Under the pieces are notes generated by a model. That model was not told the DNA's origin and searched no databases. It was given only the letters and a program-made list of their open reading frames with translations. 64,000 bases of DNA, taken from NCBI RefSeq assembly GCF_024448165.1, contig NZ_JAMOLN010000017.1:1-64000 (forward strand), written 5' to 3'. Position numbers and translations under genes: made by a program. This document shows positions 51,930-60,151 of the stretch, piece after piece (within the stretch, counting starts at the first letter, position 1; each line of letters starts with the position of its first letter). This DNA comes from Streptomyces longispororuber. Its GTDB lineage: Bacteria > Actinomycetota > Actinomycetes > Streptomycetales > Streptomycetaceae.

Positions 51930-52200
51930 AGGCCCGGGGTGAGTGCAGTCAGCGGAGGCTGATGCCGGACCGGCGGCGGTGTTCGAGCTAGGGGTGGCGA
52001 CGAGCGCACTTGAGGCACCCATCTCGCGCAGTGCCGCCGCGGCAGCGAGGCAGATCGCCGTCCCGTGGCCATGACCACGACGGTCGGCGTGGACACCCAT
52101 CGGCTCCAGCAGGCCGGACTTGCCGGGCCCGGCCGACCAGACCGTCACCGCGGCCACCGCGTTGTCCTGGTCGTCGTAGCCGATCAGACAGCGAGCGTCG
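51930..52200 (-). pseudogene. C-terminal fragment of a GNAT acetyltransferase
   Basis: The frame reads CLIGYDDQDNAVAAVTVWSA, LLEPMGVHADRRGHGHGTAI and CLAAAAALREMGASSALVAT, a GNAT core with the acetyl-CoA loop RRGHGHG. The N-terminal half and start are absent and the end runs into unrelated sequence. It is a remnant. Confidence 0.65.
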
Positions 52201-52204
52201 GGGC

Positions 52205-52388
52205 GAGCAGCACGTCGTACGCCTCGAACGCGGCGCCCACCTCGGTCCCCTTCGGGTGCAGCGACGAGGGTCTGCCGCTGGGTGTGCAGTTCGCCGCCGA
52301 GCTCGGTGGAGAGGGCCTTCTGCTCGCTCTGGCCGGCCAGTTGGAGCAGGCCGCGCCCTGGCCGCGCACGGCTCCGGAACCGGTCTGA
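52205..52388 (+). pseudogene. C-terminal fragment of an amidase
   Basis: On the plus strand the frame reads ASNAAPTSVPFGCSDEGLPL, GVQFAAELGGEGLLLALAGQ and LEQAAPW with a stop at 52388, matching the last 55 residues of amidase-signature enzymes. The catalytic Ser-cisSer-Lys region is absent. It meets the GNAT fragment head-on at about 52200. A strong terminator follows. Confidence 0.75.
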
Positions 52389-52390
52389 GA

Positions 52391-52428
52391 ACGGGGAGGG
52401 CCGCCGGTCCACCGGCGGCCCTCCCCGT
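52391..52428. terminator. 18-bp perfect hairpin, bidirectional terminator
   Basis: ACGGGGAGGGCCGCCGGT (52391-52408) and ACCGGCGGCCCTCCCCGT (52411-52428) pair perfectly around two bases. It separates the amidase remnant from the convergent SDR gene at 52439. Confidence 0.85.
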
Positions 52429-52438
52429 CGTCGCGGCC

Positions 52439-53245
52439 TCAGGCCTTCGGCGTGCGCACCGTCGGCCAGTCGAGCCCGCGCAGCGAGGCGTCGAGGCCGC
52501 CGTCGCAGTACATCAACGTGCCCACGCAGTAGGCCGACGCACCGGACAGCAGGAAGAGCACCAGGTCCGCCACCTCCTCGGGGCGGCCCGCTCGCCCTGC
52601 GGGGATCGACGCGAGGAATGCCTCGATGCCGGCGGCGATCTTCGGGTCCTCGCGGCCCGACCGGGTCATCGGAGTGTCGATGAAACCGGGCGCGATGGCA
52701 TTGAGCCGGATGCCGTCGGCGATGTAGTCGGCGGCCCTGGTGCGCGTGTAGTGGGCGATGGCGGCCTTCGTCGCCGGGTAGGTGAGCACGCCGCCTTCGT
52801 CGCCCAGCGAATCGGCGAGTTCCCGTGCCGCGTCCTCGTCACCGTCGAGGATGGCCGTGGCCAGCTTGGGACTCCAGCCCGGCTGTGTGGTCGTGGAGTT
52901 GGACGAGGCGAGCACGACGGAGGCGTTGCCCGCCGCGGCCAGCAGTGGGCGCAGGCCTTCCAGCAGCCGTACGGCGCCGTAGTAGTTGACGGAGACCAGC
53001 AGGCTGGGCCGGCGCCCCGCACCGCCGGACAGTCCGGCGAAGGGAACGAAGCCGTCGAGCCGCCCTTCGGACAGTCGCTGGATCTCCTGCACGGCTGTGT
53101 CCCGGCCTTCGGCGCTGCCCAGGTCCGCATCGATGTCGGCGCCGCGCAGGTCGACGCCGATGACCCGGTGTCCCTGCTCTCGGAGGCGGGCCGAGATCGT
53201 GGCGCCCATGCCGGAGGCTGCGCCGGTGACTGCGAAGGTTCCCAT
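52439..53245 (-). CDS. SDR family oxidoreductase
   Basis: A 268-aa SDR with AVTGAASGMGATISARL, DLRGADIDADLG, VLASSNSTTT and LTYPATKAAIAHYTRTRA giving catalytic Tyr-x3-Lys, then RLNAIAPGFIDTPMT and GTLMYCDGG. The pattern fits 3-alpha-hydroxysteroid-dehydrogenase-like SDRs, but the substrate is not proven. AAGGAGAG precedes the ATG. It is the second gene after a frameshifted SDR in an operon probably under the TetR at 54208. Confidence 0.9.
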   Translation of the reverse strand: MGTFAVTGAASGMGATISARLREQGHRVIGVDLRGADIDADLGSAEGRDTAVQEIQRLSEGRLDGFVPFAGLSGGAGRRPSLLVSVNYYGAVRLLEGLRPLLAAAGNASVVLASSNSTTTQPGWSPKLATAILDGDEDAARELADSLGDEGGVLTYPATKAAIAHYTRTRAADYIADGIRLNAIAPGFIDTPMTRSGREDPKIAAGIEAFLASIPAGRAGRPEEVADLVLFLLSGASAYCVGTLMYCDGGLDASLRGLDWPTVRTPKA

Positions 53246-53335
53246 GTCGTTCTCTCTCCTTGGAATATGAGGCGCCGCGCGGAGGCCGGCTGCCTGTGTG
53301 CTGGCGGGTGCGTGCCGAACGGGCGGACGCCGTCC

Positions 53336-54090
53336 TCAGCGGAGCTTGATCGCACCGCCGTCGGCCATGAGGGTCTGGCCGGTCATGTACTGGGCGTCGT
53401 CACTGGCGAGGAAGGCGACGACGGGTGCCACGTCGCGACCGGGATCACCGAAGCGGCCCAGGGGAACCTTGGCCGCGGACTGTGCGTACTGCTCGGGCCG
53501 TGCCTCCGCCCAGGCCGAGACCCCGGCCGTCAGGGCCATGGGGCAGACCACGTTCACGCGTATGTCGTGCGGCGCCCACTCGTTGGCGGTGACGCGGCTC
53601 AGCCCGCGGATCGCTTCTTTCGCCGCTGCGTAGGAGGCCTGGTTGGGCTGCCCGTCGAGACCGGCGCCGGAACCGAAGTTGATGACGGAGCCGCCGCCCG
53701 CCCGCTTCAGCTCCGGGAGGGCGGCGAGCATGAAGTTGCGGGTCGCGTACAGGCCGGTGTCCATGGCCAGGTTCCAGTCGTCGTCGGTCTGCTCCTCGAA
53801 GGGCTTCTGACGGGAGACGCTGGCGTTGTTGACCAGCACGTCGAGCTTTCCGAAACGCTCGACCGCGGCGGCGACCGCGGCGTCGGCTATCCGCCGGTCG
53901 GAGACGTCGCCGTGCAGAAAGAGCACGGCCTCGCCGAGCTCGTCCGCGAGGAGGTTCCCGGCCTCCTGCTGGAGGTCGACGACGACGACCCGTGCGCCCC
54001 GCTCGACGAACAGCCTGGTGACGGCGCCGCCGATGCCGCAGGCCCTCCGGTGACGATGGCCGACTTGCCTTCAAGGCCGGGATTTCCCAT
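53336..54090 (-). pseudogene. SDR gene with a one-base frameshift in the glycine motif
   Basis: Start MGNPGLEGKSAIVTGG is normal and follows AGGGAAG. At 54043-54045 the frame slips; restoring one C/G would give ACGIGGAVTRLFVERGARVV and join a full SDR (LFLHGDVSDRR, NNASVSRQKPFEEQ, SYAAAKEAIRGLSR, GQTLMADGG). The rest is intact, so it may be a recent mutation or a sequencing error. About 251 aa if restored. Confidence 0.8.
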
Positions 54091-54139
54091 GACGTACTTC
54101 CCTGTGCGTTCGCCCGCCGGGACAGGCACCGGAACCTAA

Positions 54140-54155
54140 CTAGAATGAATTCTAG
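54140..54155. promoter_or_regulatory. Palindrome CTAGAAT-GA-ATTCTAG upstream of the SDR operon
   Basis: Perfect 7-bp arms with a 2-bp centre, 50 bp ahead of the SDR start at 54090 and just beyond the 3' end of the TetR gene. It is a likely TetR-family operator. Confidence 0.6.
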
Positions 54156-54207
54156 CTCCATGGGCAGGGCGATACCAGGGACGAAGGTCCTGGTGAGGGG
54201 AGCCGGG

Positions 54208-54834
54208 TCAGGGACGCCCGGTCTGTCGCACGTTCGAACGGGTGCCGAGAAGCACCTGGCAGGCCAGCCGGATCTCCGCCTCCGCGTCCGCCTGTGTCGT
54301 ATGCCCGTTCAGTGCCGAGACGATGACCCCGTGCCAGCACTTCATGAGGAGGCGGACGAGCTGCTCGTCGCGCTTGACGGGGTGCTCCAGGCCGATCAGA
54401 TCCATGATGGTGGCCCGCACCTTCGCGTCGATGCGGGCGGTCTCGCCGATCGTGGCCGCGTGGGCCGCGTAGTTGCTCTGCATGATGGCGCTGGCCAGCA
54501 GAGGGGTGCGGAGCAGGTGCCGGGTCGAGCGCAGAAGTGTTTCGGCAACCGCCTCGGTGGGGTCGGCGGCCGCCTCGATCTGCGGGAACGGCTCATCCAT
54601 CCGGTCGACCTGCGCGCCCATGACCGCGGTGAAGAGGTGGGTCTTCGACGGGAAGTAGCGGTACAGCGTGGCCAGCGCGACCCCGGCCTCCTTCGCCACG
54701 TCCTGCATCTGTACGCCGTCCAGGCCGTGCTGGGCCCCCAGGTCGGCGGCGGCCCGCAGAATGCGGTCCCAGCGGGCCCGCTGCCCCGGTGACTGGGGTT
54801 GCGCGGCGGCTCGGGGTTCGGCGGCTCGGGGCAC
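54208..54834 (-). CDS. TetR family regulator (KstR-like C-domain)
   Basis: A 208-aa TetR protein with HTH HGLDGVQMQDVAKEAGVALA then TLYRYFPSKTHLFTAVM and a longer helical C-domain (LLRTPLLASAIMQSNYAAHA). The layout recalls TetR regulators of lipid or sterol use. GTG 54834 follows GAGGA. Probable target is the SDR operon downstream in the same direction through 54140-54155. It also has a wide inverted repeat upstream. Confidence 0.88.
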   Translation of the reverse strand: MPRAAEPRAAAQPQSPGQRARWDRILRAAADLGAQHGLDGVQMQDVAKEAGVALATLYRYFPSKTHLFTAVMGAQVDRMDEPFPQIEAAADPTEAVAETLLRSTRHLLRTPLLASAIMQSNYAAHAATIGETARIDAKVRATIMDLIGLEHPVKRDEQLVRLLMKCWHGVIVSALNGHTTQADAEAEIRLACQVLLGTRSNVRQTGRP

Positions 54835-54839
54835 GGGTC

Positions 54840-54878
54840 CTCATAGCATCGGAGTGCAGGAGCCCTCCATGCTATGAG
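54840..54878. promoter_or_regulatory. Wide inverted repeat CTCATAGCAT-N19-ATGCTATGAG
   Basis: Perfect 10-bp arms separated by 19 bp, immediately upstream of the TetR start at 54834; likely a two-half-site operator for autoregulation, although an RNA hairpin is also possible. Confidence 0.5.
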
Positions 54879-54947
54879 GTGGCCGGGGGAGAGTGCGCCC
54901 GCCGGGCGCGCGGCGTCCGGAGCCGGGCGGAACGGGGTGGACCGCCC

Positions 54948-56060
54948 TCAGCCGGCCGTGCCCGACAGGAGGTCCCTGACGTTCCCCGACAGCACGGGCG
55001 GGTGATTGCCGTGATGGCCGAGCAGGTGGATGGGGACGGAGCCGGAACAGCTCACTGTCAGGTCCGACAGGGCGCACCCGGACAGAAGCCAGCTGCTGCC
55101 CTGGAGGGCGGCTGCGGTCACGTCCGTGTACCACAAGGTGTTGCCGCTGAATGTGGGCGGCAGAAGTCCGGACACGACGATGCCGGCGCCCGGATCAACC
55201 GCCGAACCCCCCAGCGGGAAGGCCGTGTTGGCTGCCCACCGGACCTGCGTGCCACCGTTCGCATGGTTGAAGGTGTTGCCGGTGACGGCGCCGTGGTTCC
55301 AATTGTCGCTGGTCTGGCTGCCGTAAGGGCTCGTGGCGGCGAGGGAGTAGTAGGCGCCGTAGCAGCCGACCACCGTGTTGCCGTGGACGTTCCAGTTGCC
55401 GGAGGAGTTCCACACGGCAAGTCGGCAGTAGGTGAAGACGTTGTTCGCGAGCAGCGAGTACTCGCTGCGGTCCGCGGCGGAGACACCGAAGTAGCACCGG
55501 TCGAAGGTGTTACCGCGGAGCTGGGTGCGGGCGGCGAAGTAGTCGTCGGAGGCAGATCCGGACACCACGACCCCGGCGCCGCGCCAGTGGGTGAAGTCGC
55601 AGTTCGTGATGCGCACATCGCTGCTGCGCGTCAGTGTCACTGCCACGTGACCGGCGGCCATGGTCGTTCCCACGGGATCTGCCTGCTGGCCACGGAAGTG
55701 CACCCCGGTGACCGTGACACGCCGTTTCCGGCTGACCCGGAAGGCGGAGACCGAGGCTCCGCTGACGGTCACCGTGGCGCCGTTGCCCACGATCAGACAG
55801 TCGTCCGGAAGATCCACCGGAGCCGAGAGCGTGTACGTGGCGCCCGGGACCAGTTGGATGCGGCTGGTGCTGGACAGCACCTGCTGCCAGTCGGCGTCCA
55901 CGGCCAGCACGGGCAGCCCTGACGCGCTCTCCGCGGCGGGCGAGGCGTGGGAAGTCCCGGACGGTCCGAGCAGGGTCCCGCCGGCGGCACCCATCGCCCC
56001 GGCGATCAGCCTTCGCCTGGGCTGCGAAGCGTCTGTGTTGCTGTCCGAGCGGTCGTGCAT
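54948..56060 (-). CDS. Secreted right-handed beta-helix protein
   Basis: A 370-aa secreted protein. The N-terminus RRRLIAGAMGAAGGTLLGPS looks like a twin-arginine signal. The mature part has repeated beta-helix coils (VTVTGVHFRG, VRITNCDFTHWRGAGVVVSG, RGNTFDRCYFGVSAADRSEY, LANNVFTYCRLAVWNSSGNW, VHGNTVVGCYGAYYSLAATS, AVTGNTFNHANGG), as in pectate-lyase-like and carbohydrate-active proteins. No catalytic residues can be assigned. It lies next to the sugar-type uptake operon. Confidence 0.8.
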   Translation of the reverse strand: MHDRSDSNTDASQPRRRLIAGAMGAAGGTLLGPSGTSHASPAAESASGLPVLAVDADWQQVLSSTSRIQLVPGATYTLSAPVDLPDDCLIVGNGATVTVSGASVSAFRVSRKRRVTVTGVHFRGQQADPVGTTMAAGHVAVTLTRSSDVRITNCDFTHWRGAGVVVSGSASDDYFAARTQLRGNTFDRCYFGVSAADRSEYSLLANNVFTYCRLAVWNSSGNWNVHGNTVVGCYGAYYSLAATSPYGSQTSDNWNHGAVTGNTFNHANGGTQVRWAANTAFPLGGSAVDPGAGIVVSGLLPPTFSGNTLWYTDVTAAALQGSSWLLSGCALSDLTVSCSGSVPIHLLGHHGNHPPVLSGNVRDLLSGTAG

Positions 56061-56145
56061 GTCAGCCCCGTTTCACTAGGTGAGGGTCGGGTGGCGCTGT
56101 ACCCGTGCGTCCCGACCCATCGGGACGCCACAGAGGCGCGACCGG

Positions 56146-57153
56146 TCAGGCGGCCAAGGGCTCGACGGCCTGCTGCGGATGTACACAGTGCCAGCGGTGC
56201 CCGTCCGACCCGCCGCTCGCCGTGGGGAATTCGGTCGAGCAGGCATCGTCGGCCTTCCAGCAACGGGTGCGGAAGGGGCAACCCGAGGGCGGGTTGGTGG
56301 CCGAGGGGACCGGGCCGTTGAGGACGATGCGCTGGGATCGCTCTGTCAGGCTCGGCGTCGCGGACAGCAGCGCCTGGGTGTAGGGGTGGCGGGATGCACC
56401 GGCGATCTGAGCGGCCTCGCCTTCTTCGATCACACGGCCCAGATACAGGACTGCGATCCGGTCGGCGAGATAGCGCACGGTCTGCACGTCGTGCGAGATG
56501 AACACCATGCCCAGACCCAGGCGCGAGCGCAGGTCCACCAGCAGGTTGAGGATCTGGGCGCGCACGGACACGTCCAGGGCGCTGGTCGGTTCGTCGGCCA
56601 CGATCAGTTCAGGCTCCAGGGCGAGAGCACGTGCGATGGCCACACGCTGGCGCTGCCCGCCCGAGAGCTGGCCGGGCAGGGAGTTGATGGTGTGGCCGGG
56701 CAGGCCGACCAGGTCGAGTAGTTCCTCGACGCGCTGCTCCCGTGTGACACGGGTGCCGCGGCCGTGGACGTCCAGCGGGTCGCGCAGAATGCGGCGGACG
56801 GGCAGCCGCGGGTTGAGCGCCGTGGACGGATCCTGAAAGATCACCCCGACACTGGCCCCGAAGTCGCTGCGCCGTTCGGCGGCGGACATCGCCCACAGAT
56901 CCTGTCCCTTGAAGTAGGCCGTCCCCTCGGTCGGACGTTGGAGCCCGGTGACCACTCTGGCCAGGGTGGACTTCCCGCAGCCCGACTCGCCGACCAGGCC
57001 GAGGACTTCACCGCTGCGCACTTCGAGGGAGGCTCCGGTCAGAGCGTGTACGGCGTCACGGTGGAAGACTCCGCCACTGCGGGCCCTGTGGCGCACGTGA
57101 ACGCTGTCGAGACGGACGAGAGGATCCATGGACGTGTCCTTCGGAGCGGTCAT
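56146..57153 (-). CDS. ABC transporter ATP-binding protein (Dpp/OppF type)
   Basis: A 335-aa ATPase with Walker [11 protein letters not shown]-loop FQDPSTALNPR, signature LSGGQRQR, Walker B LIVADEPTS and H-loop SHD, plus the C-terminal OppF extension with Cys residues (GCPFRTRCW, HWHCVHP) that form the iron-sulfur-like cluster of the family. The start ATG overlaps the upstream stop (ATGA). Last gene of the leftward uptake operon. Confidence 0.94.
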   Translation of the reverse strand: MTAPKDTSMDPLVRLDSVHVRHRARSGGVFHRDAVHALTGASLEVRSGEVLGLVGESGCGKSTLARVVTGLQRPTEGTAYFKGQDLWAMSAAERRSDFGASVGVIFQDPSTALNPRLPVRRILRDPLDVHGRGTRVTREQRVEELLDLVGLPGHTINSLPGQLSGGQRQRVAIARALALEPELIVADEPTSALDVSVRAQILNLLVDLRSRLGLGMVFISHDVQTVRYLADRIAVLYLGRVIEEGEAAQIAGASRHPYTQALLSATPSLTERSQRIVLNGPVPSATNPPSGCPFRTRCWKADDACSTEFPTASGGSDGHRWHCVHPQQAVEPLAA

Positions 57154-59117
57154 CGGGCGGTCTCCAGCGGTTGGGTCGACCGGTCGGCCGGGGCCGGGTG
57201 ATGGCAGGCGTACAGGTGGTGCGCCGAGGTGACGCGATCCGTCGGCGGCGGCGCGGTGGTGGCGCACAGCTGTGTGGCGGCGTGACACCGCGACGCGAAG
57301 CGGCAGCCGGAGCCGAAGGCCGTGGGTGCGGGCACGACTCCGCGGATCTGGTGCAGGTGCTCGGCGCCGGCCTCCAGAGAGACGACGGAGCCGAGCAGCC
57401 CGCGGCTGTAGTGGTGTGCTGGGTCGGTCAGCAGCGAGCGGGTGGTACCGATCTCGGCAACCTGACCTGCGTACATCACCGCGACGCGGTGCGCCAGGTC
57501 GCCGACCAGGGCCAGATCGTGCGACACCAGGACCATCGCGAAGCCGAGTTCGTCGCGCAGGCTGATCAGCAACTCGACGACCTGGGCCTGCACGGTGACG
57601 TCCAGCGCGGTCGTCGGTTCGTCGGCGATGAGCAGGCGGGGGCTGCGGGAGAGGGCCATGGCGATCAGGACGCGCTGGCGCTGGCCCCCGGAGAGTTCGT
57701 GCGGGTAGCTGCGCAGGGTGCGTTCGGGGGAGAGGCCGACCAGGTCGAGGAGTTCGGCGGGGGTTCGCGTGCCGCCGCGTGCCGTGAGTCGCTTGAGCTG
57801 GGTGCCGATGAGTACGGACGGGTTCAGCGACGACATGGCGTCCTGGTAGACCATGGCGATCTCCGGGCCCATGAGTGCGCGCTTCTCCTTGGGAGACATC
57901 TTCAGCAGGTCGCGTCCGCGGTAGAGGATCTCGCCGTCGGCCTGCGCGTTGCGGGCGAGCAGACCCATGATCGCGAGGCTGGTGATGGACTTGCCGCAGC
58001 CGGACTCGCCGACGAGTCCCAGGGTTTCGCCCTCGCGGACGGTGAAGGAGATGCCGTCGACGACGCGGGTGTCGCCGTACCGGTCGGGGAACCGGATGGC
58101 GAGGTCGCGTACGACGAGCAGTTCCGGCGCATCGTCGGGCAGCGGCGGAACGGCGGGCTCGATGTGGGAGAGGCGTTCGGCGAGTTGGGCGAGAGCGGCG
58201 TCCACGCCGCTGCTCGGCGGGGCCGTGTGGCCGGCCTGTTCGGGTTCGTCGCCGCCGGTGCGGGACTTGTCGGGAGCGGCCGCTGCGTCCGTCAGGCCTT
58301 CGGAGAGGATGTTGAGGGCGAGCACGGTGAGCAGCAGACACAGGCCGGGGAAGAAGGTGGCCCACCAGCCGCCTGACAGCAGGATCTGCCGGCCGTAGGC
58401 CAGCACGCTGCCCCAGCTCGGGTCGGGGTCCTGCACACCGGCGCCGATGAACGACAGGCTCGCCTCGAAGATGATGGAGTCGGCGACCATGACGGTGGCG
58501 AACACCAGGACCGGGGCGGCGCAGTTGACGGCCACGTGGCGGGCGACGATGTAGCGCCGACGTGCGCCGATGACCTGCTCGGCGGCCACATAGTCCTCGC
58601 CGTACTGCTCGAGGACGTTGGCCCGTACGACGCGGGCGAGCGAGGGGGCGTACACGAAGGCGATGGTGAAGATGATCACCGGGACGCTCGGTCCGAACAC
58701 GGCGACGAGGACGGCCGCGAGGGCGATCGGCGGGAAGGACATGACGACGTCGAGCGTGCGCATCACCGATTCGTCGGCGAGTCTGCGCGACGTCGCGGCG
58801 AGCGCGCCGAGCGCGGAGCCGATGACCAGGGCGAGCAGTGTGGCGCCGAAGCCGATCACGAGGGAGTAGCGGGCGCCGTGCACCACGCGGGCGAAGACGT
58901 CGCGGCCGGCCCGGTCGGTGCCGAACCAGTGGTCGCCGCCGGGCGCCTGAGCCGGAATGCCGGTGGCCAGCGGGTCCTGGGTGAGCAGCGGGGCGAACAG
59001 CGCGCCGAGGAACACGACGAGGAGGACGCCGAAGGCGATCCGGGAGGCGAGCGGCAGACGGCGCAGACGGGCGCCGGGCCGGGCGAGGCGCTCGGCGAGG
59101 GAGCGAGGGGCGAGCAT
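57150..59117 (-). CDS. Fused ABC permease-ATPase (DppC-DppD type)
   Basis: A 655-aa fusion. Residues about 1-285 are a DppC/OppC permease ([40 protein letters not shown]); after a Gly/Pro/Ala linker, residues about 335-650 are an ATPase ([38 protein letters not shown]). This fusion is known in actinobacteria. It overlaps the DppB stop (TGATG) and the next start. The fusion ensures equal amounts of both parts. Confidence 0.93.
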   Translation of the reverse strand: MLAPRSLAERLARPGARLRRLPLASRIAFGVLLVVFLGALFAPLLTQDPLATGIPAQAPGGDHWFGTDRAGRDVFARVVHGARYSLVIGFGATLLALVIGSALGALAATSRRLADESVMRTLDVVMSFPPIALAAVLVAVFGPSVPVIIFTIAFVYAPSLARVVRANVLEQYGEDYVAAEQVIGARRRYIVARHVAVNCAAPVLVFATVMVADSIIFEASLSFIGAGVQDPDPSWGSVLAYGRQILLSGGWWATFFPGLCLLLTVLALNILSEGLTDAAAAPDKSRTGGDEPEQAGHTAPPSSGVDAALAQLAERLSHIEPAVPPLPDDAPELLVVRDLAIRFPDRYGDTRVVDGISFTVREGETLGLVGESGCGKSITSLAIMGLLARNAQADGEILYRGRDLLKMSPKEKRALMGPEIAMVYQDAMSSLNPSVLIGTQLKRLTARGGTRTPAELLDLVGLSPERTLRSYPHELSGGQRQRVLIAMALSRSPRLLIADEPTTALDVTVQAQVVELLISLRDELGFAMVLVSHDLALVGDLAHRVAVMYAGQVAEIGTTRSLLTDPAHHYSRGLLGSVVSLEAGAEHLHQIRGVVPAPTAFGSGCRFASRCHAATQLCATTAPPPTDRVTSAHHLYACHHPAPADRSTQPLETAR

Positions 59118-60067
59118 CACACCGTCCTGATACGCGGGTTGACGAGCAGGTAGAGCAGGTCGACGACGACGTTGACCACGAGGAACGCGATGGCGATGGT
59201 GAGCACGGTGCCCTGCACGAGTGCGACGTCGCCACCGGTGACGCCTTCGAGGATCAGCTTGCCCATGCCGGGCAGGTCGAAGATGGCCTCGATGACGACG
59301 GCGCCGCTGAGCAGGTAGCCGACCTTGACGCCGAGCACGGTCAGTGGTGTGACCAGGGCGTTGCGCAGCACCGATCGGATGATGAGGAACGGCGGCAGGC
59401 CGCTGCCGCGGGCGGTGCGGACGTAGTCGCGGTCGAGTTCGGCCACCATCGAGGTGCGGATGAGGCGGGCGAGCGAGGCCGCGACGGGCAGCGCGAGCGA
59501 GATCGCGGGCAGGGCCAGGGAGCGCAGCCAGCCGGTGAACGAGTCCGCCGGGTTCACGTATCCGCCGGTCGGGAAGAGGGGTGTGTTCAGCGCGAACTGC
59601 TGGATGAGCAGCACGCCGAGCCAGAACGAGGGCAGTGCGATGCCGGCCATCGACAGCACACGGAAGACCTGGTCGGGCCAGCGGTCGCGGTACAGGGCAC
59701 TGGTGACCCCGAGGACGAGTGCCAGCACGATGGCCAGGGCCAGTCCGAGCAGGGTGAGTTGGAGCGTGAGCGGGAACGCGGTGGCGATGCGGTCGGTGAC
59801 CGGCTGGCTGGGCGGGACGGTGACGCCGAGGTCACCCTGGACGAGCTGGCCAAGGAACGTGAAGTACCGCACCGGCAGGGGGTCGTCGAGGCCGTGCGCC
59901 TCGGCGAACGCGGCTCGGGCGGCCGGGCTCGCGCTGTCACCGAGCGCGTTGTACGCGGGGTCGGCGGGTGAGAACTGCAGCACCACGAAGACCAGCAACG
60001 CGATGCCGAGGATCATCACCGGCATCATCGCGACGCGGCGCAGCGCGAGCCGGAGGAATGCAACCAT
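59117..60067 (-). CDS. ABC transporter permease (DppB type)
   Basis: A 316-aa membrane protein with six spans and the DppB motifs VLQFSPADPAYNALGDSA, GLDDPLPVRYFTFLGQLVQG, DLGVTVPPSQPV and DYVRTARGSGLPPFLIIRSV (EAA loop). The ATG is preceded by AGGAACC. It follows the solute-binding lipoprotein gene by 84 bp. Confidence 0.94.
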   Translation of the reverse strand: MVAFLRLALRRVAMMPVMILGIALLVFVVLQFSPADPAYNALGDSASPAARAAFAEAHGLDDPLPVRYFTFLGQLVQGDLGVTVPPSQPVTDRIATAFPLTLQLTLLGLALAIVLALVLGVTSALYRDRWPDQVFRVLSMAGIALPSFWLGVLLIQQFALNTPLFPTGGYVNPADSFTGWLRSLALPAISLALPVAASLARLIRTSMVAELDRDYVRTARGSGLPPFLIIRSVLRNALVTPLTVLGVKVGYLLSGAVVIEAIFDLPGMGKLILEGVTGGDVALVQGTVLTIAIAFLVVNVVVDLLYLLVNPRIRTV

Positions 60068-60151
60068 CGTGAGGTTCCTAGAGTTTGGGGGCCGGGGCCC
60101 GCCCCGCGCAGCGGATGCGGGGCGAGGTCCGGCGGCCTTGCGGTGCGACGC

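Noticed and set aside
52184..52369. Minus-strand text GTEVGAAFEAYDVLLAPT that looks amidase-like
   Set aside because: The plus strand carries a much longer and better amidase C-terminus over the same bases, so the minus match is treated as chance.
56146..59235. 1029-codon minus-strand frame covering the ATPase and fused permease-ATPase genes
   Set aside because: Only its C-terminal third (the 56146-57153 ATPase) is real; the upstream Arg/Pro-rich part is the wrong frame of the fused gene.
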